Origin: Aphodovivens sp036306585
Lineage (GTDB): Bacteria > Actinomycetota > Coriobacteriia > Coriobacteriales > Eggerthellaceae
Direction of reading: 5' to 3'
Length of the DNA stretch: 64,000 bases
NCBI GenBank assembly: GCA_036306585.1
Contig: JAXJZF010000007.1
Location: 186,001-250,000, forward strand
Of this stretch, positions 51,901 to 59,607 are shown in pieces (position 1 is the first letter of the stretch; the number at the start of each line of letters is the position of its first letter). The translations under genes were made by a program, and so were the position numbers. The notes under the pieces were generated by a model. That model had not been told where the DNA came from, made no database searches, and saw nothing but the letters and a program-made list of their open reading frames with translations.

Positions 51901-53046
51901 ATCCTGATGGACGCCGAAACCGGCGAGCCCGCGCTCGACGACGAGGGAGGCGAGATCACGGCGCAGACGACCTTCACGGCGGAGGACTTCACGGGGAGCG
52001 TCGAGGTGACCTTCACCTCTAGCGGGGCCGACCTCGCGGGCAAGAAGCTCGTCGCCTTCGAGACCATGACGTGCGAGGGCGAGGAGTACATGGTCCACGC
52101 CGACATCGACGACGAGGGTCAGACGGTCGCGGTCGTCGACATCTCGACGACGGCCTCCAACCCCGATACCGGGGACGCCACCGGCATCGCCGGGGAATCC
52201 CTCGAGCTCGTCGACACGGTCGAGTACACGGGGCTCACGCCCGGCGCCTCCTACAAGATGACGGGCCACCTGGTCGACTCGGAGACCGGCGAGCTGCTCT
52301 TGGACGGCAGCGGAAACGCCTACGTCCAGGAGGTGGCCTTCGAGCCCGAAGAGGGGGAGGGGAGCCTCGAGGTCCCGTTCGAGATAGACGCGAGCTCGCT
52401 TTCCGGAAAGACGACGGTGTTCACGGAGACCCTTTCGGACGCCGAGGGCAACGTGATCGCGGTGCACGACGACACCGCGGACGCGAACCAGTCGATCTAC
52501 TTCCCGATGATTCGCACCACGGCGGTCGACGGAGCCGACGGGGACAAGAACCTCGTCGCCGGGGAGTCGGCGACCGTGGTCGACACGGTGTCCTACGAGA
52601 ACCTCATCCCGGGCAAGGAGTACGTCGTCTCCGGCGTGCTCATGGACAAGGCCACGGGAGAGCCCCTGAAAGACGCACAGGGCAACGGCGTCTCCGCGTC
52701 CGCCACGTTCACGCCCGATTCCCCCGACGGGGAGGTCGAAGTCGCGTTCGAGTTCGACGCCACGGGGCTCGCGGGCAAAAGCGCCGTCGTGTTCGAGTCG
52801 CTCGTGAAAGACGGCATCGAGGTAGCGACCCATGCGGATCTCGAAGACGAGGCGCAGACGGTCGAGATCGTCGAGCCGGAAGAGGCGGTCCCCGGTAAGG
52901 GATATCCCAAGACAGGAGCCGCCGCGACTGCGGTGGCGGCAGGCGCCGGCGGAATCGCCTTGGCGGCGTACGGCATGGCGGGCGCCGCGAGCGCCCTCCT
53001 GAAGCGCCGCAAGGGAGCAAGCGATGGCCAGGGCGAAGACGCCTAA
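48955..53046 (+). CDS. Thioester/Cna-B/VaFE-repeat surface adhesin with sorting signal
   Basis: A wall-anchored adhesin of 1363 residues. Layout: signal peptide (to about 43), a thioester-type domain about 50-200 with Cys74 in AYCANP and the later EDFKQWVRQ block, six Cna-B-type domains starting near 223, 329, 472, 617, 724 and 832, three VaFE repeats near 943, 1065 and 1187 (first one with KLVAFETM), then YPKTG at 1317, a hydrophobic helix and KRRKG tail. The thioester can form a covalent bond to a target protein. YPKTG is a non-standard LPxTG form. It overlaps the sortase gene. Confidence 0.93.
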   Translation: MKGSNIIGATTRSAPIRALLAVLLAFSSLLAALSPAFAEPAHAAQTAKLAVGSSIYYGGYATTWMWADGEMAYCANPSASTPAPGDYARSPLAAPSGRTAETAADLWFGYGSPGFDASLWPSRWYDGSAMNDNHYAALAHILVSDTYTSDGSYALYGCSEDFKQWVRQNVIGFGTSGQEINPNATGRLIAARAGEVPENFEAFQLYTGASTQIILSFEYTPYGEIALQKHSALPGVSGSNPCYSLEGAVYDVYSDSDLASKVGSITTDSEGNGKLGELVPGTYWVKESVPAKGYALDESVYSVEVHPDATSAVNGAAGVSDIPKSDPVGMLVMKVDATTGESSPQGSASLAGAEFTVRFYEGHYASAEEAEASGAPARTWVFATDADGFADYADAYKVAGPDLYHMSNGDPTLPLGTAVIQETKAPAGYNLDDGQGGEPKAFCVQITDSGAMGEAVYTYNTPKAPDTVERGDFRLVKEIPIEVEDASGIVQESDRVLLPGVQFQLINSSENAVVSPETGEKAEPGEVVCTITTDANGLASTRGGLAVNGWDIPQGWSGALAYGTYTVHEVIPDSVADAFEAEYGHDIIPVPDWKTTISAEGQYDPPALVNNHIPQTPLKVVKTDAETGRQIPLPCSFQLLDSDGELVTYESHYPETHIMDTWTTNERGEVTLPMLLEQGDYTLVEVQAPDGYVKALEGKTITVGAVYNDWDDPIVVEFADVPQKGTISVVKHDSTTGEPVSDSVYIVKAASDIVTGDGTVRAKAGETVATIETDEAGRATSGELYLGTYTVYEAKAKDGYALDVDEKTVALSYQGQDVAVFDEELEVEDVPTELKIMKVDALDADKPVAGATFRLWNDEGTYDEELVTGEDGAISVPYLEHGSYHLQETSAPEGYVITDVDEEGNSVVHDITVNDQGMFEHEDGTMSAVLEITVENMPKTMGTTATDAASGAHEGQAREDLTIVDTVEYTGCIPGTEYTVEGILMDAETGEPALDDEGGEITAQTTFTAEDFTGSVEVTFTSSGADLAGKKLVAFETMTCEGEEYMVHADIDDEGQTVAVVDISTTASNPDTGDATGIAGESLELVDTVEYTGLTPGASYKMTGHLVDSETGELLLDGSGNAYVQEVAFEPEEGEGSLEVPFEIDASSLSGKTTVFTETLSDAEGNVIAVHDDTADANQSIYFPMIRTTAVDGADGDKNLVAGESATVVDTVSYENLIPGKEYVVSGVLMDKATGEPLKDAQGNGVSASATFTPDSPDGEVEVAFEFDATGLAGKSAVVFESLVKDGIEVATHADLEDEAQTVEIVEPEEAVPGKGYPKTGAAATAVAAGAGGIALAAYGMAGAASALLKRRKGASDGQGEDA

Positions 53047-53803
53047 GGGCCGCCGCATCCCCTTCACGGCAGGGGGCGGGCGCAATGCCCGCCCCCTGGG
53101 CGCCGCCGTCCGCATCGCCCTCGCGCTCCTAGCCGCGGGGATGCTCGCCCTCGCGCTGCGGCAGACGCTGCAGCCTGGTGGCGGCATCCCCTCCGTGCCG
53201 GTTTCCGACTTCCCGGGAAGCGCCTCCGCCGCGGTCTCCGACGAAGGAAATCGCGCGATCGACTGGGCGGCGCTTCCCGAGGCGGTGGTCGCCTGGGTCG
53301 AGGTGCCGGGGGCCTCCATCGACGAGCCGATCGCCCAGGCCACGGCGGACGCGCCCAACCGATACCTTCACGCCGACGCCCTCGGGCGGGGAGCCTACGG
53401 CACCCCCTACCTGGATTGGGAGTGCTCGCCCGATTCCCCCTTCTCGATCGTCTACGGGCACCATATGGACGACGGCAGCGTGTTCGCCGATTTCGCGCGG
53501 TTCTCCGACAGGGGCTACGCGGAAGGGCACAGGAGCATCCGGGTGCGCATCCGCGCCGACGACCGGGTCTGCGAGCTGCGCGTCGTGGCCGTGGACGTGG
53601 TGGACGCGGACGAAGAGAGGGTCCGCGCCTCCTTCGGAAGCGACGGGGAGCGCGTCGCCTACCTCAACGAGCGGATATCCAGCAGCGACCTCGTGCTCGA
53701 GGAGGCGGACCTGTCGGATTCCAAGGTCTGGGCCTTCGCGACGTGCAGCTACCAGACACCCAACTCGCGGACGGTGGTCTATGCGATAGAAGATAGGAGA
53801 TGA
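53024..53803 (+). CDS. srtB: Class B-like sortase dedicated to the adhesin
   Basis: Transpeptidase that joins sorted proteins to the wall. The 259-residue protein has an N-terminal membrane anchor (ALALLAAGMLALALR), catalytic His at 146 or 147 in YGHHMDDGSVF, catalytic Cys241 in FATCSYQ and Arg249 in NSRTVVYA. The HHMDDGS and TCSYQ patterns fit class B sortases. It overlaps the adhesin gene by 23 bases, so its natural substrate is most likely the YPKTG signal next door. Confidence 0.92.
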   Translation: MARAKTPKGRRIPFTAGGGRNARPLGAAVRIALALLAAGMLALALRQTLQPGGGIPSVPVSDFPGSASAAVSDEGNRAIDWAALPEAVVAWVEVPGASIDEPIAQATADAPNRYLHADALGRGAYGTPYLDWECSPDSPFSIVYGHHMDDGSVFADFARFSDRGYAEGHRSIRVRIRADDRVCELRVVAVDVVDADEERVRASFGSDGERVAYLNERISSSDLVLEEADLSDSKVWAFATCSYQTPNSRTVVYAIEDRR

Positions 53804-53805
53804 GA

Positions 53806-53910
53806 ATGAAGGTGTTTCTTTTCGCGATCGGGATGTTCCTCATGTGCAACGCGATCCTCGCATGGTGTTGCCTCAAGGTGGGGTCCATGGGCGAGGACGA
53901 TCATTCGTGA
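53806..53910 (+). CDS. Small membrane protein after the sortase
   Basis: A 34-residue reading frame (MKVFLFAIGMFLMCNAILAW at the start) with one hydrophobic helix and an acidic end. AGGAG lies five bases before the ATG at 53806, and an earlier ATG at 53800 overlaps the sortase stop. Three Cys residues are clustered at the helix end. Whether it is made is unproved. Confidence 0.5.
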   Translation: MKVFLFAIGMFLMCNAILAWCCLKVGSMGEDDHS

Positions 53911-53929
53911 GGGGCTGCCCAAGAATCAT

Positions 53930-55741
53930 TTAGTCTTTGTCGCCCAGGATGTTATTGATTGCCGAAATCGTCCATCTCTTTCGCATCGTGCCGGTTTTAT
54001 CTGTGCTGGTGCTTTCGAGATTATCGACGAGCGATCGGAGCCATTTCTTAATTTGCTCGTTGTTTTGGCATTGTAGATAAAGCCCGCATTGCTTGAATGA
54101 CTCCTGGATTCGGAATTGCCCCATCGGCGTTGAGGCGCTGAAGATTCGGGCGAGGAATTCTGGATCGATTCCGGTGAGCTTTGCCGGGTTTGCTTTGGCA
54201 ACGTTTTGAATCAATTCGCCTAGCTTTTCCCCGCACTCGGGGTCGTCGGGGCTGATCTGGCTGGTGTCCGCCATTTTCCTTTCTCGGGCGGCGAGGGCCT
54301 CCTCTCTAAGTCGGTCCATCGCATCTTTGCAAGGTCCCGACTGGCCGATCTTTAAAGCCCTGTCGAGGTCCTCGTAAACCGAGCCTCCATCCTTGGAAAT
54401 CACTTCCGAGCAGCAATCGACAAAGGCTCTATCGTCCAATGATCCTTCGAAGCCTATTTCCGCTAATGCGAAGTATGTTGTTAACGCTTTAGGGATGTAT
54501 TCTGCGGAGAAGTTCTTCTTTGCGACCAAGCTGCAAAGCTCTTCCATCATTGAACTAGCTTGCGAGTCAGTGAGGCTTTCGATGTACAACAATCTATTGG
54601 TCAGCTCCGACATGCTGACGGTGTCGTCGTTCTGCGGATACCATCTTTCCAGGTAGCTAATATATTCTTCTGGGAGCTGAGCAGATGAGGGGCCATTCGA
54701 ATCACCGAAGTAGTCGTTAAAGCAACCGAACGAGGAAAATCGGGCATACCGTTCGTTTTGGTTCTGGAGTCGGATTATTCCGGGGATGTCGTCACTGGCG
54801 TAGTCAGGCTTTTCGGGTTTGGCGGGCTTTCTGCCAAGGCATATGAGAAGGGCGAAGCTAATCAGCTCTTGCAGTGCGGACTGCCTGTTTTTCCTTGCTG
54901 CGTCTCCAGGGTAGTTCTTATCGGCGGCCAGAAGATCCTCTATGAAACTCTTCGATTTTAGAAATGCCCTGACGTTGCCGCAGTTTGCCATTCGGGCAGC
55001 TTGCACGATGATGCCAATCCCGTCTTGTCCGTCGGCAGGATCCGCGAATACGCTTTTTGCGATGTCTTCGAGGCTCGGTTTGAAGCGCAGGCACCGCCAA
55101 ACCAGTTTTTCTCTAACTTCGGAATCGAAACCTCTGACGTCCGTTGACTTCTTCGGGCCATCAGCCCCGTCGGTTTCAGCGCATTTCGGGCTGAATGAAT
55201 TGGAGACAAGTATCGTCTTTACCCCTTTATTCTCGACCAGATCGTTGACCGCTCCGAAGAGAGACAGATCATCGCAGTTCGCACTTCTCCTTTCTGTGTC
55301 ATCAAGGATTAAAAGGTGCTTGCGTGGTAGGAAAAGGGAGGTAAACAATTCGGGATCGATGCTGAAGTTCACTTTCGGGAAGATTCTAAAGAAAGCAAGA
55401 CCTTCGGATGCGGCTCTGCTCAGTAGCTTGAGTATATTTCGAAAGGCACGGCTTCTTTTGCTGCCATTTGGATCGCCGAGGGGCAGCATGGCAGCCATGA
55501 TTCTTCGATAGAGGTCGTTCGAGTCAGATATTCCGAACAAGGAAACGTAGACTATTTTTAGATCTATGCCTTCCTTGTGGAGTTCTTTTTCGAGCCTAGT
55601 CTTCAGGAACCTCGTCTTTCCGGATCCCCATTCGCCTTCTATCGCGATTGCATAATGCAAATCGTTTTTACGGAGATAGTTCGTCGTAATTTGTTGGAGA
55701 ATCCACTCGGTGTTGCCTTGCCCAACTGCTGTTTTGCGCAT
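53930..55741 (-). CDS. KAP-type P-loop NTPase (candidate defence protein)
   Basis: From the ATG at 55741 (MRKTAVGQGNTEW; a G-run just upstream) the protein is 603 residues. Walker A GEWGSGKT at 36-43 and Walker B LLILDDTERR near 150 match the KAP/P-loop NTPase-fold family, many of which occur in phage-defence islands. The rest is helical and charged with no clear membrane insertion, unlike classic KAP proteins. Lower GC than the transfer genes. It faces the AAA+ operon across a 384-bp gap, so the three genes look like one imported cargo unit. Confidence 0.78.
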   Translation of the reverse strand: MRKTAVGQGNTEWILQQITTNYLRKNDLHYAIAIEGEWGSGKTRFLKTRLEKELHKEGIDLKIVYVSLFGISDSNDLYRRIMAAMLPLGDPNGSKRSRAFRNILKLLSRAASEGLAFFRIFPKVNFSIDPELFTSLFLPRKHLLILDDTERRSANCDDLSLFGAVNDLVENKGVKTILVSNSFSPKCAETDGADGPKKSTDVRGFDSEVREKLVWRCLRFKPSLEDIAKSVFADPADGQDGIGIIVQAARMANCGNVRAFLKSKSFIEDLLAADKNYPGDAARKNRQSALQELISFALLICLGRKPAKPEKPDYASDDIPGIIRLQNQNERYARFSSFGCFNDYFGDSNGPSSAQLPEEYISYLERWYPQNDDTVSMSELTNRLLYIESLTDSQASSMMEELCSLVAKKNFSAEYIPKALTTYFALAEIGFEGSLDDRAFVDCCSEVISKDGGSVYEDLDRALKIGQSGPCKDAMDRLREEALAARERKMADTSQISPDDPECGEKLGELIQNVAKANPAKLTGIDPEFLARIFSASTPMGQFRIQESFKQCGLYLQCQNNEQIKKWLRSLVDNLESTSTDKTGTMRKRWTISAINNILGDKD

Positions 55742-56125
55742 GTAAAGCCCCCCCTGGATTCCGGCTCTAATCAATATCGGTGAAACCTATTTGCATCGCA
55801 CTCGCTCAGCTCTTGCTCTTTGCTTTCTCAGCGTTGCTTGCTCGATAGGCGTGGCGATGATATGTCGATAGAATTAGAATATCACCAGGTAATTTAGCGC
55901 GCTCAGCAGGAAATAGGGGAATCAGGCGTTGCGAAGCCGATCTGGCTGCATCGGGCTTCCTTGGGCACTGGCCGAACGATACCGATTCTCTTTCTGACGA
56001 ATTATCTCAAAGGCTATGTCAAGGTCAGCGTGACGGCAAGCTTTCCTTTTGCAGTTGAAGCTGGTCGGTCGCAATTTGAGTTGAGATCTTCCGATAATTG
56101 TTGGAACAATGGATAGGGGGGCGGA
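55742..56125. promoter_or_regulatory. Divergent promoter region of the cargo island
   Basis: A 384-bp gap between the KAP gene and the DUF6414-like gene that reads away from it. It is A/T-rich compared with the transfer genes. No credible gene or clear -35/-10 pair stands out; promoters for both directions must lie here. Confidence 0.4.
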
Positions 56126-57013
56126 ATGCCGGCAGAAGATCATCCTGATTTTTTCACGGTCTATTACATGAACGAGGAAAAGGTCTTTGAGGCGACAATG
56201 CTTCTGGATAACGAAGTCGCAACTGGCAGCTCCAGGGAAAGCGGCAGCTCCTTTGGCGGAGAAGGAGATGTAGAAGCCAAGGGGGGTGCCAAAATACCGA
56301 TACTTTCGAGCTTCGACTTCGATGTGCAAGGTAATCTTCATGGCGAAAAGCAGAAAAAGGTTGTAGACACTCTTGTGTATGTCAACACGAAGAGCCGAAT
56401 GCTTTCTCGACTCATAGAGCATTGTGTGACCAAAGATGGGAAAGGCAAATCTGACGGTAAATCGCCTGAGGTCGATTTGGCTGAAGGGGATTTGGTTTAT
56501 ATCAACGGGCTATCTCTCGAGCTCATTAACGAGGAAGAGATTCGCAGCATCATGATGTTAACGAACGGATTCCTTGATGGGTTTACTATTCCGGAATCCG
56601 GAAATCTCGATTTGGGCCATATGGTGCAATCATTCCTGCACAATGGTGCTGCGTTCAAGCTTTTGGGACGATCCGGGTCTTGCAAGAAGCCACTGTATAT
56701 GAAGATCCCCCTTGACGGGAAAGATATGTTCGAGAGCAAATACACCATTGACGACCTGCTCATAGGAAAAGTGGGAGTTGTAGGGGTTTGCAAAGGGGAG
56801 ATAACTCCCGATAAGCTGAAGAGCCCGCTCGACTACTTTCAGAAGTCTAAGACGGCTAATCATATTACGGCGATTACGGCGAACGTTGTTGAATGCGACG
56901 AAGAAGAGACATCTGCGGAAAATGTCGAAGAAAGAGATGGAGAAGAGGGAATCTACATCGATGTGTTTGCTCTTATCCAATCAATCTCGCTGAATAATGG
57001 TGGTGGGAAATAG
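56126..57013 (+). CDS. DUF6414-like protein
   Basis: A 295-residue acidic protein, without membrane segments. It has an N-terminal FFTVYYMNEEKVFEATMLL start, a G/S-rich loop (SSRESGSSFGGEGDVEAKGG) and a middle region rich in L, G and E with NGLSLELINEEEIRSIMM. This layout resembles DUF6414 proteins, whose role is unknown. It ends in the start of the AAA+ gene (TAG/GTG share a base), so the two are coupled and likely act together. Assignment to the family rests on pattern memory and is uncertain. Confidence 0.55.
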   Translation: MPAEDHPDFFTVYYMNEEKVFEATMLLDNEVATGSSRESGSSFGGEGDVEAKGGAKIPILSSFDFDVQGNLHGEKQKKVVDTLVYVNTKSRMLSRLIEHCVTKDGKGKSDGKSPEVDLAEGDLVYINGLSLELINEEEIRSIMMLTNGFLDGFTIPESGNLDLGHMVQSFLHNGAAFKLLGRSGSCKKPLYMKIPLDGKDMFESKYTIDDLLIGKVGVVGVCKGEITPDKLKSPLDYFQKSKTANHITAITANVVECDEEETSAENVEERDGEEGIYIDVFALIQSISLNNGGGK

Positions 57014-58167
57014 TGCGCGAGCTGGTAACCTATAAGCGTGCTCAATACCAGGCCTTTGTCGATGAGATTCAAAGAGAGGGTCGCGAGATAACATCTATTT
57101 TTGAGTACCAAGAAACAGACGACGTCAAAGCTCTTTTTTCTAAGCCAAGTGTCGCGGTGGACATTACTCCGTTCATTGAACTAAGGCTGAACGAACAACT
57201 TACCCCATTGTATGAGCTGTTTATCCTGATGATGCCTCCCGACGTTTTGTTTATTGCGGATGAAGAGGCCGCAGAGAAAGGAAGGTATCTCCTGAGGAAC
57301 GCCTTCTCCAGTTTCAAGAATTGCGAAGCAGACATGGAGGATAGCCAGGATGGTGAAATAATGGAGAAAAAGACCCTTGTATCTCTTGAAGATGCGGAAT
57401 ACGAAGGGGTTGTGAATATCCTGGATGACGAGCTTATCGGCCAAACTCGTTTCAAGGCGGCCTTCAGAGAGCATTCGAAGAGCTTCAGATTATTTTACGC
57501 GCTCGGGGAACAAAAGGTGTTCTCCCTTTTGCTTTTGGGCCCTTCTGGCGTCGGGAAGACGGAGGTGGCAAAGATCTTGTGTGGCGCCATCGCGCCGGAC
57601 GAGGCGCTTCCGAAGATCAATCTGGGAAATTACAGCAGCAAGGATTCCCTCAATTCCCTCATAGGCAGCCCGAGGGGCTACGTGGGAAGCGAAGAGGGGG
57701 AGTTGGGAAGAAAGCTCGATTCCTCCAAAGCGGGTGTCCTACTTATTGACGAGTTCGAGAAGGCTGAGCCTTCCGTTTGGAACTTTTTCCTCGATCTTCT
57801 TGAGACGGGGACCTATACCGACTCGCAAAGCAGAGAACACGATCTGGGCGGCTATGTCATCGTATTCACGACGAATTGCCCGAGGGCGCGATTGGAAACG
57901 ACTTTCCCGGCAGAGTTGCTTTCCCGCTTCAGCTTGATGGCTCATTTCTTTCCCCTGAGTCATGCTGAAAAGGAAAAGTTCGTCGAAAGATATGTATCGA
58001 GCTTTTCGGATAAGTATCAAGGACTGGATGAACGCCCCTTCCCTTCATTGCCGGACGATGTGACGGAGAGAGCGCTAAAGGAGATAAACGTCGACGCCTT
58101 TGACAACATTCGTATTCTGAAAAACGCAACTCGATTTTGGCTCGCTTCGCTCGTTGAAAGTTTATGA
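57013..58167 (+). CDS. Single-ring ClpB-like AAA+ ATPase
   Basis: A 384-residue protein. Residues about 135-384 match one ClpA/B D2-type AAA_2 module: LIGQTRFKAAF, Walker A GPSGVGKT near 176-183, the pore loop RGYVGSEEG near 221-229, Walker B VLLIDEFEKAEPSVWN, and the sensor TTNCPRA. It lacks the Clp N domain, the D1 ring, the coiled-coil M domain and a tripeptide for ClpP docking. The first 130 residues are unrelated to Clp. Substrate unfolding is suggested by the pore loop. It shares its start codon base with the upstream stop. Confidence 0.82.
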   Translation: MRELVTYKRAQYQAFVDEIQREGREITSIFEYQETDDVKALFSKPSVAVDITPFIELRLNEQLTPLYELFILMMPPDVLFIADEEAAEKGRYLLRNAFSSFKNCEADMEDSQDGEIMEKKTLVSLEDAEYEGVVNILDDELIGQTRFKAAFREHSKSFRLFYALGEQKVFSLLLLGPSGVGKTEVAKILCGAIAPDEALPKINLGNYSSKDSLNSLIGSPRGYVGSEEGELGRKLDSSKAGVLLIDEFEKAEPSVWNFFLDLLETGTYTDSQSREHDLGGYVIVFTTNCPRARLETTFPAELLSRFSLMAHFFPLSHAEKEKFVERYVSSFSDKYQGLDERPFPSLPDDVTERALKEINVDAFDNIRILKNATRFWLASLVESL

Positions 58168-58209
58168 GCGAGAATGATTGAGGTATTGCGACCTTTTCCG
58201 GTTTGATTC

Positions 58210-58920
58210 CTATTCCCAATGCCCTCCAACGGTAACGGTCTCCCAATGCCCCTCCTCGGGGTGCTCTACGGTCTCTTCCCCGACCTGCACCCGCCGGACT
58301 TCGCTGTGGTAGCCGGAGCCCTCCCCGGCGAGCATGTGCTGCTTGTTGTGCTCCGACGTGCTTCCCGTGATGTCGGCGCCGCAGATGTTGCAGACCGACC
58401 TCTCGACGCTCTCGTAGACGGGGATCGTCTCGACCCAAGCGGCTCTGTCGACGACCCAGGTCCTTTCGGTGTCTTCGACCCAGGTCTTCTGGGAATAGCC
58501 AGGGCTGTTTGTCTGCGATTCGGCGGAGTCTTCCGCCGGGCGTGAAGCGATCGCTTTGCTCGGATCCGTGACGGTAGCGCTGCTTCCCGCTGCGGATGGC
58601 ACGGCTGCCGTTGGCTCCTCGGCGCTTTGGCTTTCGGGCTGGCGGGCATCTGCCGGGCTTGCTTCGGCGTCGCCGGGCTTCATCTCCGCGTTCCCTTGAT
58701 CGGCCGGGTCGTCGCCCGATATGCTCGCGCCTTCGGCGGTTATTTGCTCTTCCGTCTTGCTGCTTTCAGAAGACAGGTTGATCTGGTGCGCGGCAATCGC
58801 GGGGAAGCATGCCGCGGCTATGAAGACCACCGCGGCGCAGCCTGCGATGATTGCCGTCCTCTTTCTGCTCTTGAAGGCACCGAGCATCTTCTCCCTGATT
58901 TCTCTGAGTTTGTCATTCAT
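58210..58920 (-). CDS. Membrane-anchored protein with Cys/His zinc motif
   Basis: Not recognised by name. The 236-residue protein has a basic start, one membrane helix (AIIAGCAAVVFIAAACFPAI), a long disordered P/A/S/E-rich link, and a C-terminal domain with CNICGADITGSTSEHNKQHM, then YHSEVRRVQVG, giving CxxC and His residues that could hold zinc. This tail type recurs in proteins of Actinobacteria and Firmicutes. It ends at a likely terminator-free gap beside the cargo island. Confidence 0.68.
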   Translation of the reverse strand: MNDKLREIREKMLGAFKSRKRTAIIAGCAAVVFIAAACFPAIAAHQINLSSESSKTEEQITAEGASISGDDPADQGNAEMKPGDAEASPADARQPESQSAEEPTAAVPSAAGSSATVTDPSKAIASRPAEDSAESQTNSPGYSQKTWVEDTERTWVVDRAAWVETIPVYESVERSVCNICGADITGSTSEHNKQHMLAGEGSGYHSEVRRVQVGEETVEHPEEGHWETVTVGGHWE

Positions 58921-58986
58921 CCCGTACTCCTCTACATGAACCTGAACACGGCTCGGATCAACCAGCCGAAGAACCCTACCGTCGCT

Positions 58987-59607
58987 TTAATCAGGAACCT
59001 CATCGTCCAATCCCTCCATCCAATCCTTTGATTCGTCCAGGCCCTCTTCGGGATCCTGCCCGCCGGAAGCCCTGGGTGCCGAGGCACTGATCGAAAGCGC
59101 CTCGTCGTACGCCTTGAGCCCGAAGCCGAACCTCGAGCAGATCTCCTCGGGGTCCGCCACCGACATGCCGGGCATGCGGGAGAGGACGCCGAAGAGTTCG
59201 ACGGCGCACTGCGCCTTGCTCTTCTGGGAGGCGTCGTTGATGCACAGGTCGACCATCTGCTTGAACCTCGCAGCGTCTACGAGCTCTCCGCCCGTTCTGA
59301 AAGCCAGCTCCTTCTCGTCCGCCTTTATCTGGACCACGTGGGGGATCTCGTCTCTCTCGGCCAGCAGGAATTGACATCCGCGGCTTCTCGACGCCTTCGG
59401 GGTGCCTTCCTGGGAGTCGGCCTGCGCCGATCCCGGGTCGATGTCGTAGTGGTGGACGCACATCCAGAGGCCTGTCTGCCCGAGACGGTCGAACCTGAGC
59501 TCGTAGTTGGTGAGCATGGCGTTGCCGCCGAAGGGCTGCGCCGCCGTGAAACGGCTGTCGTCGAAGACGTCGACCCGCCCGTTGTCGTACGAGATCGTCA
59601 CCTTCAT
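58987..59607 (-). CDS. Uncharacterised relaxase-linked protein
   Basis: From the ATG at 59607 (MKVTISYDNGRVDVFDDS) the protein is 206 residues: a beta-rich start (TNYELRFDRLG, LWMCVHHYDID), a middle region with QIKADEKELAFRTGG, and an acidic tail ending DDEVPD. The relaxase stop overlaps its start (ATGA at 59604-59607), so it is coupled to the relaxase. A longer frame upstream is a shadow of the relaxase gene. Possibly an accessory DNA-transfer factor; no family recognised. Confidence 0.72.
   Translation of the reverse strand: MKVTISYDNGRVDVFDDSRFTAAQPFGGNAMLTNYELRFDRLGQTGLWMCVHHYDIDPGSAQADSQEGTPKASRSRGCQFLLAERDEIPHVVQIKADEKELAFRTGGELVDAARFKQMVDLCINDASQKSKAQCAVELFGVLSRMPGMSVADPEEICSRFGFGLKAYDEALSISASAPRASGGQDPEEGLDESKDWMEGLDDEVPD

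Noticed and set aside
55922..56422. A 166-residue minus-strand frame overlapping the DUF6414-like gene.
   Set aside because: It has no ribosome site or motif and overlaps a well-supported coupled operon on the other strand.
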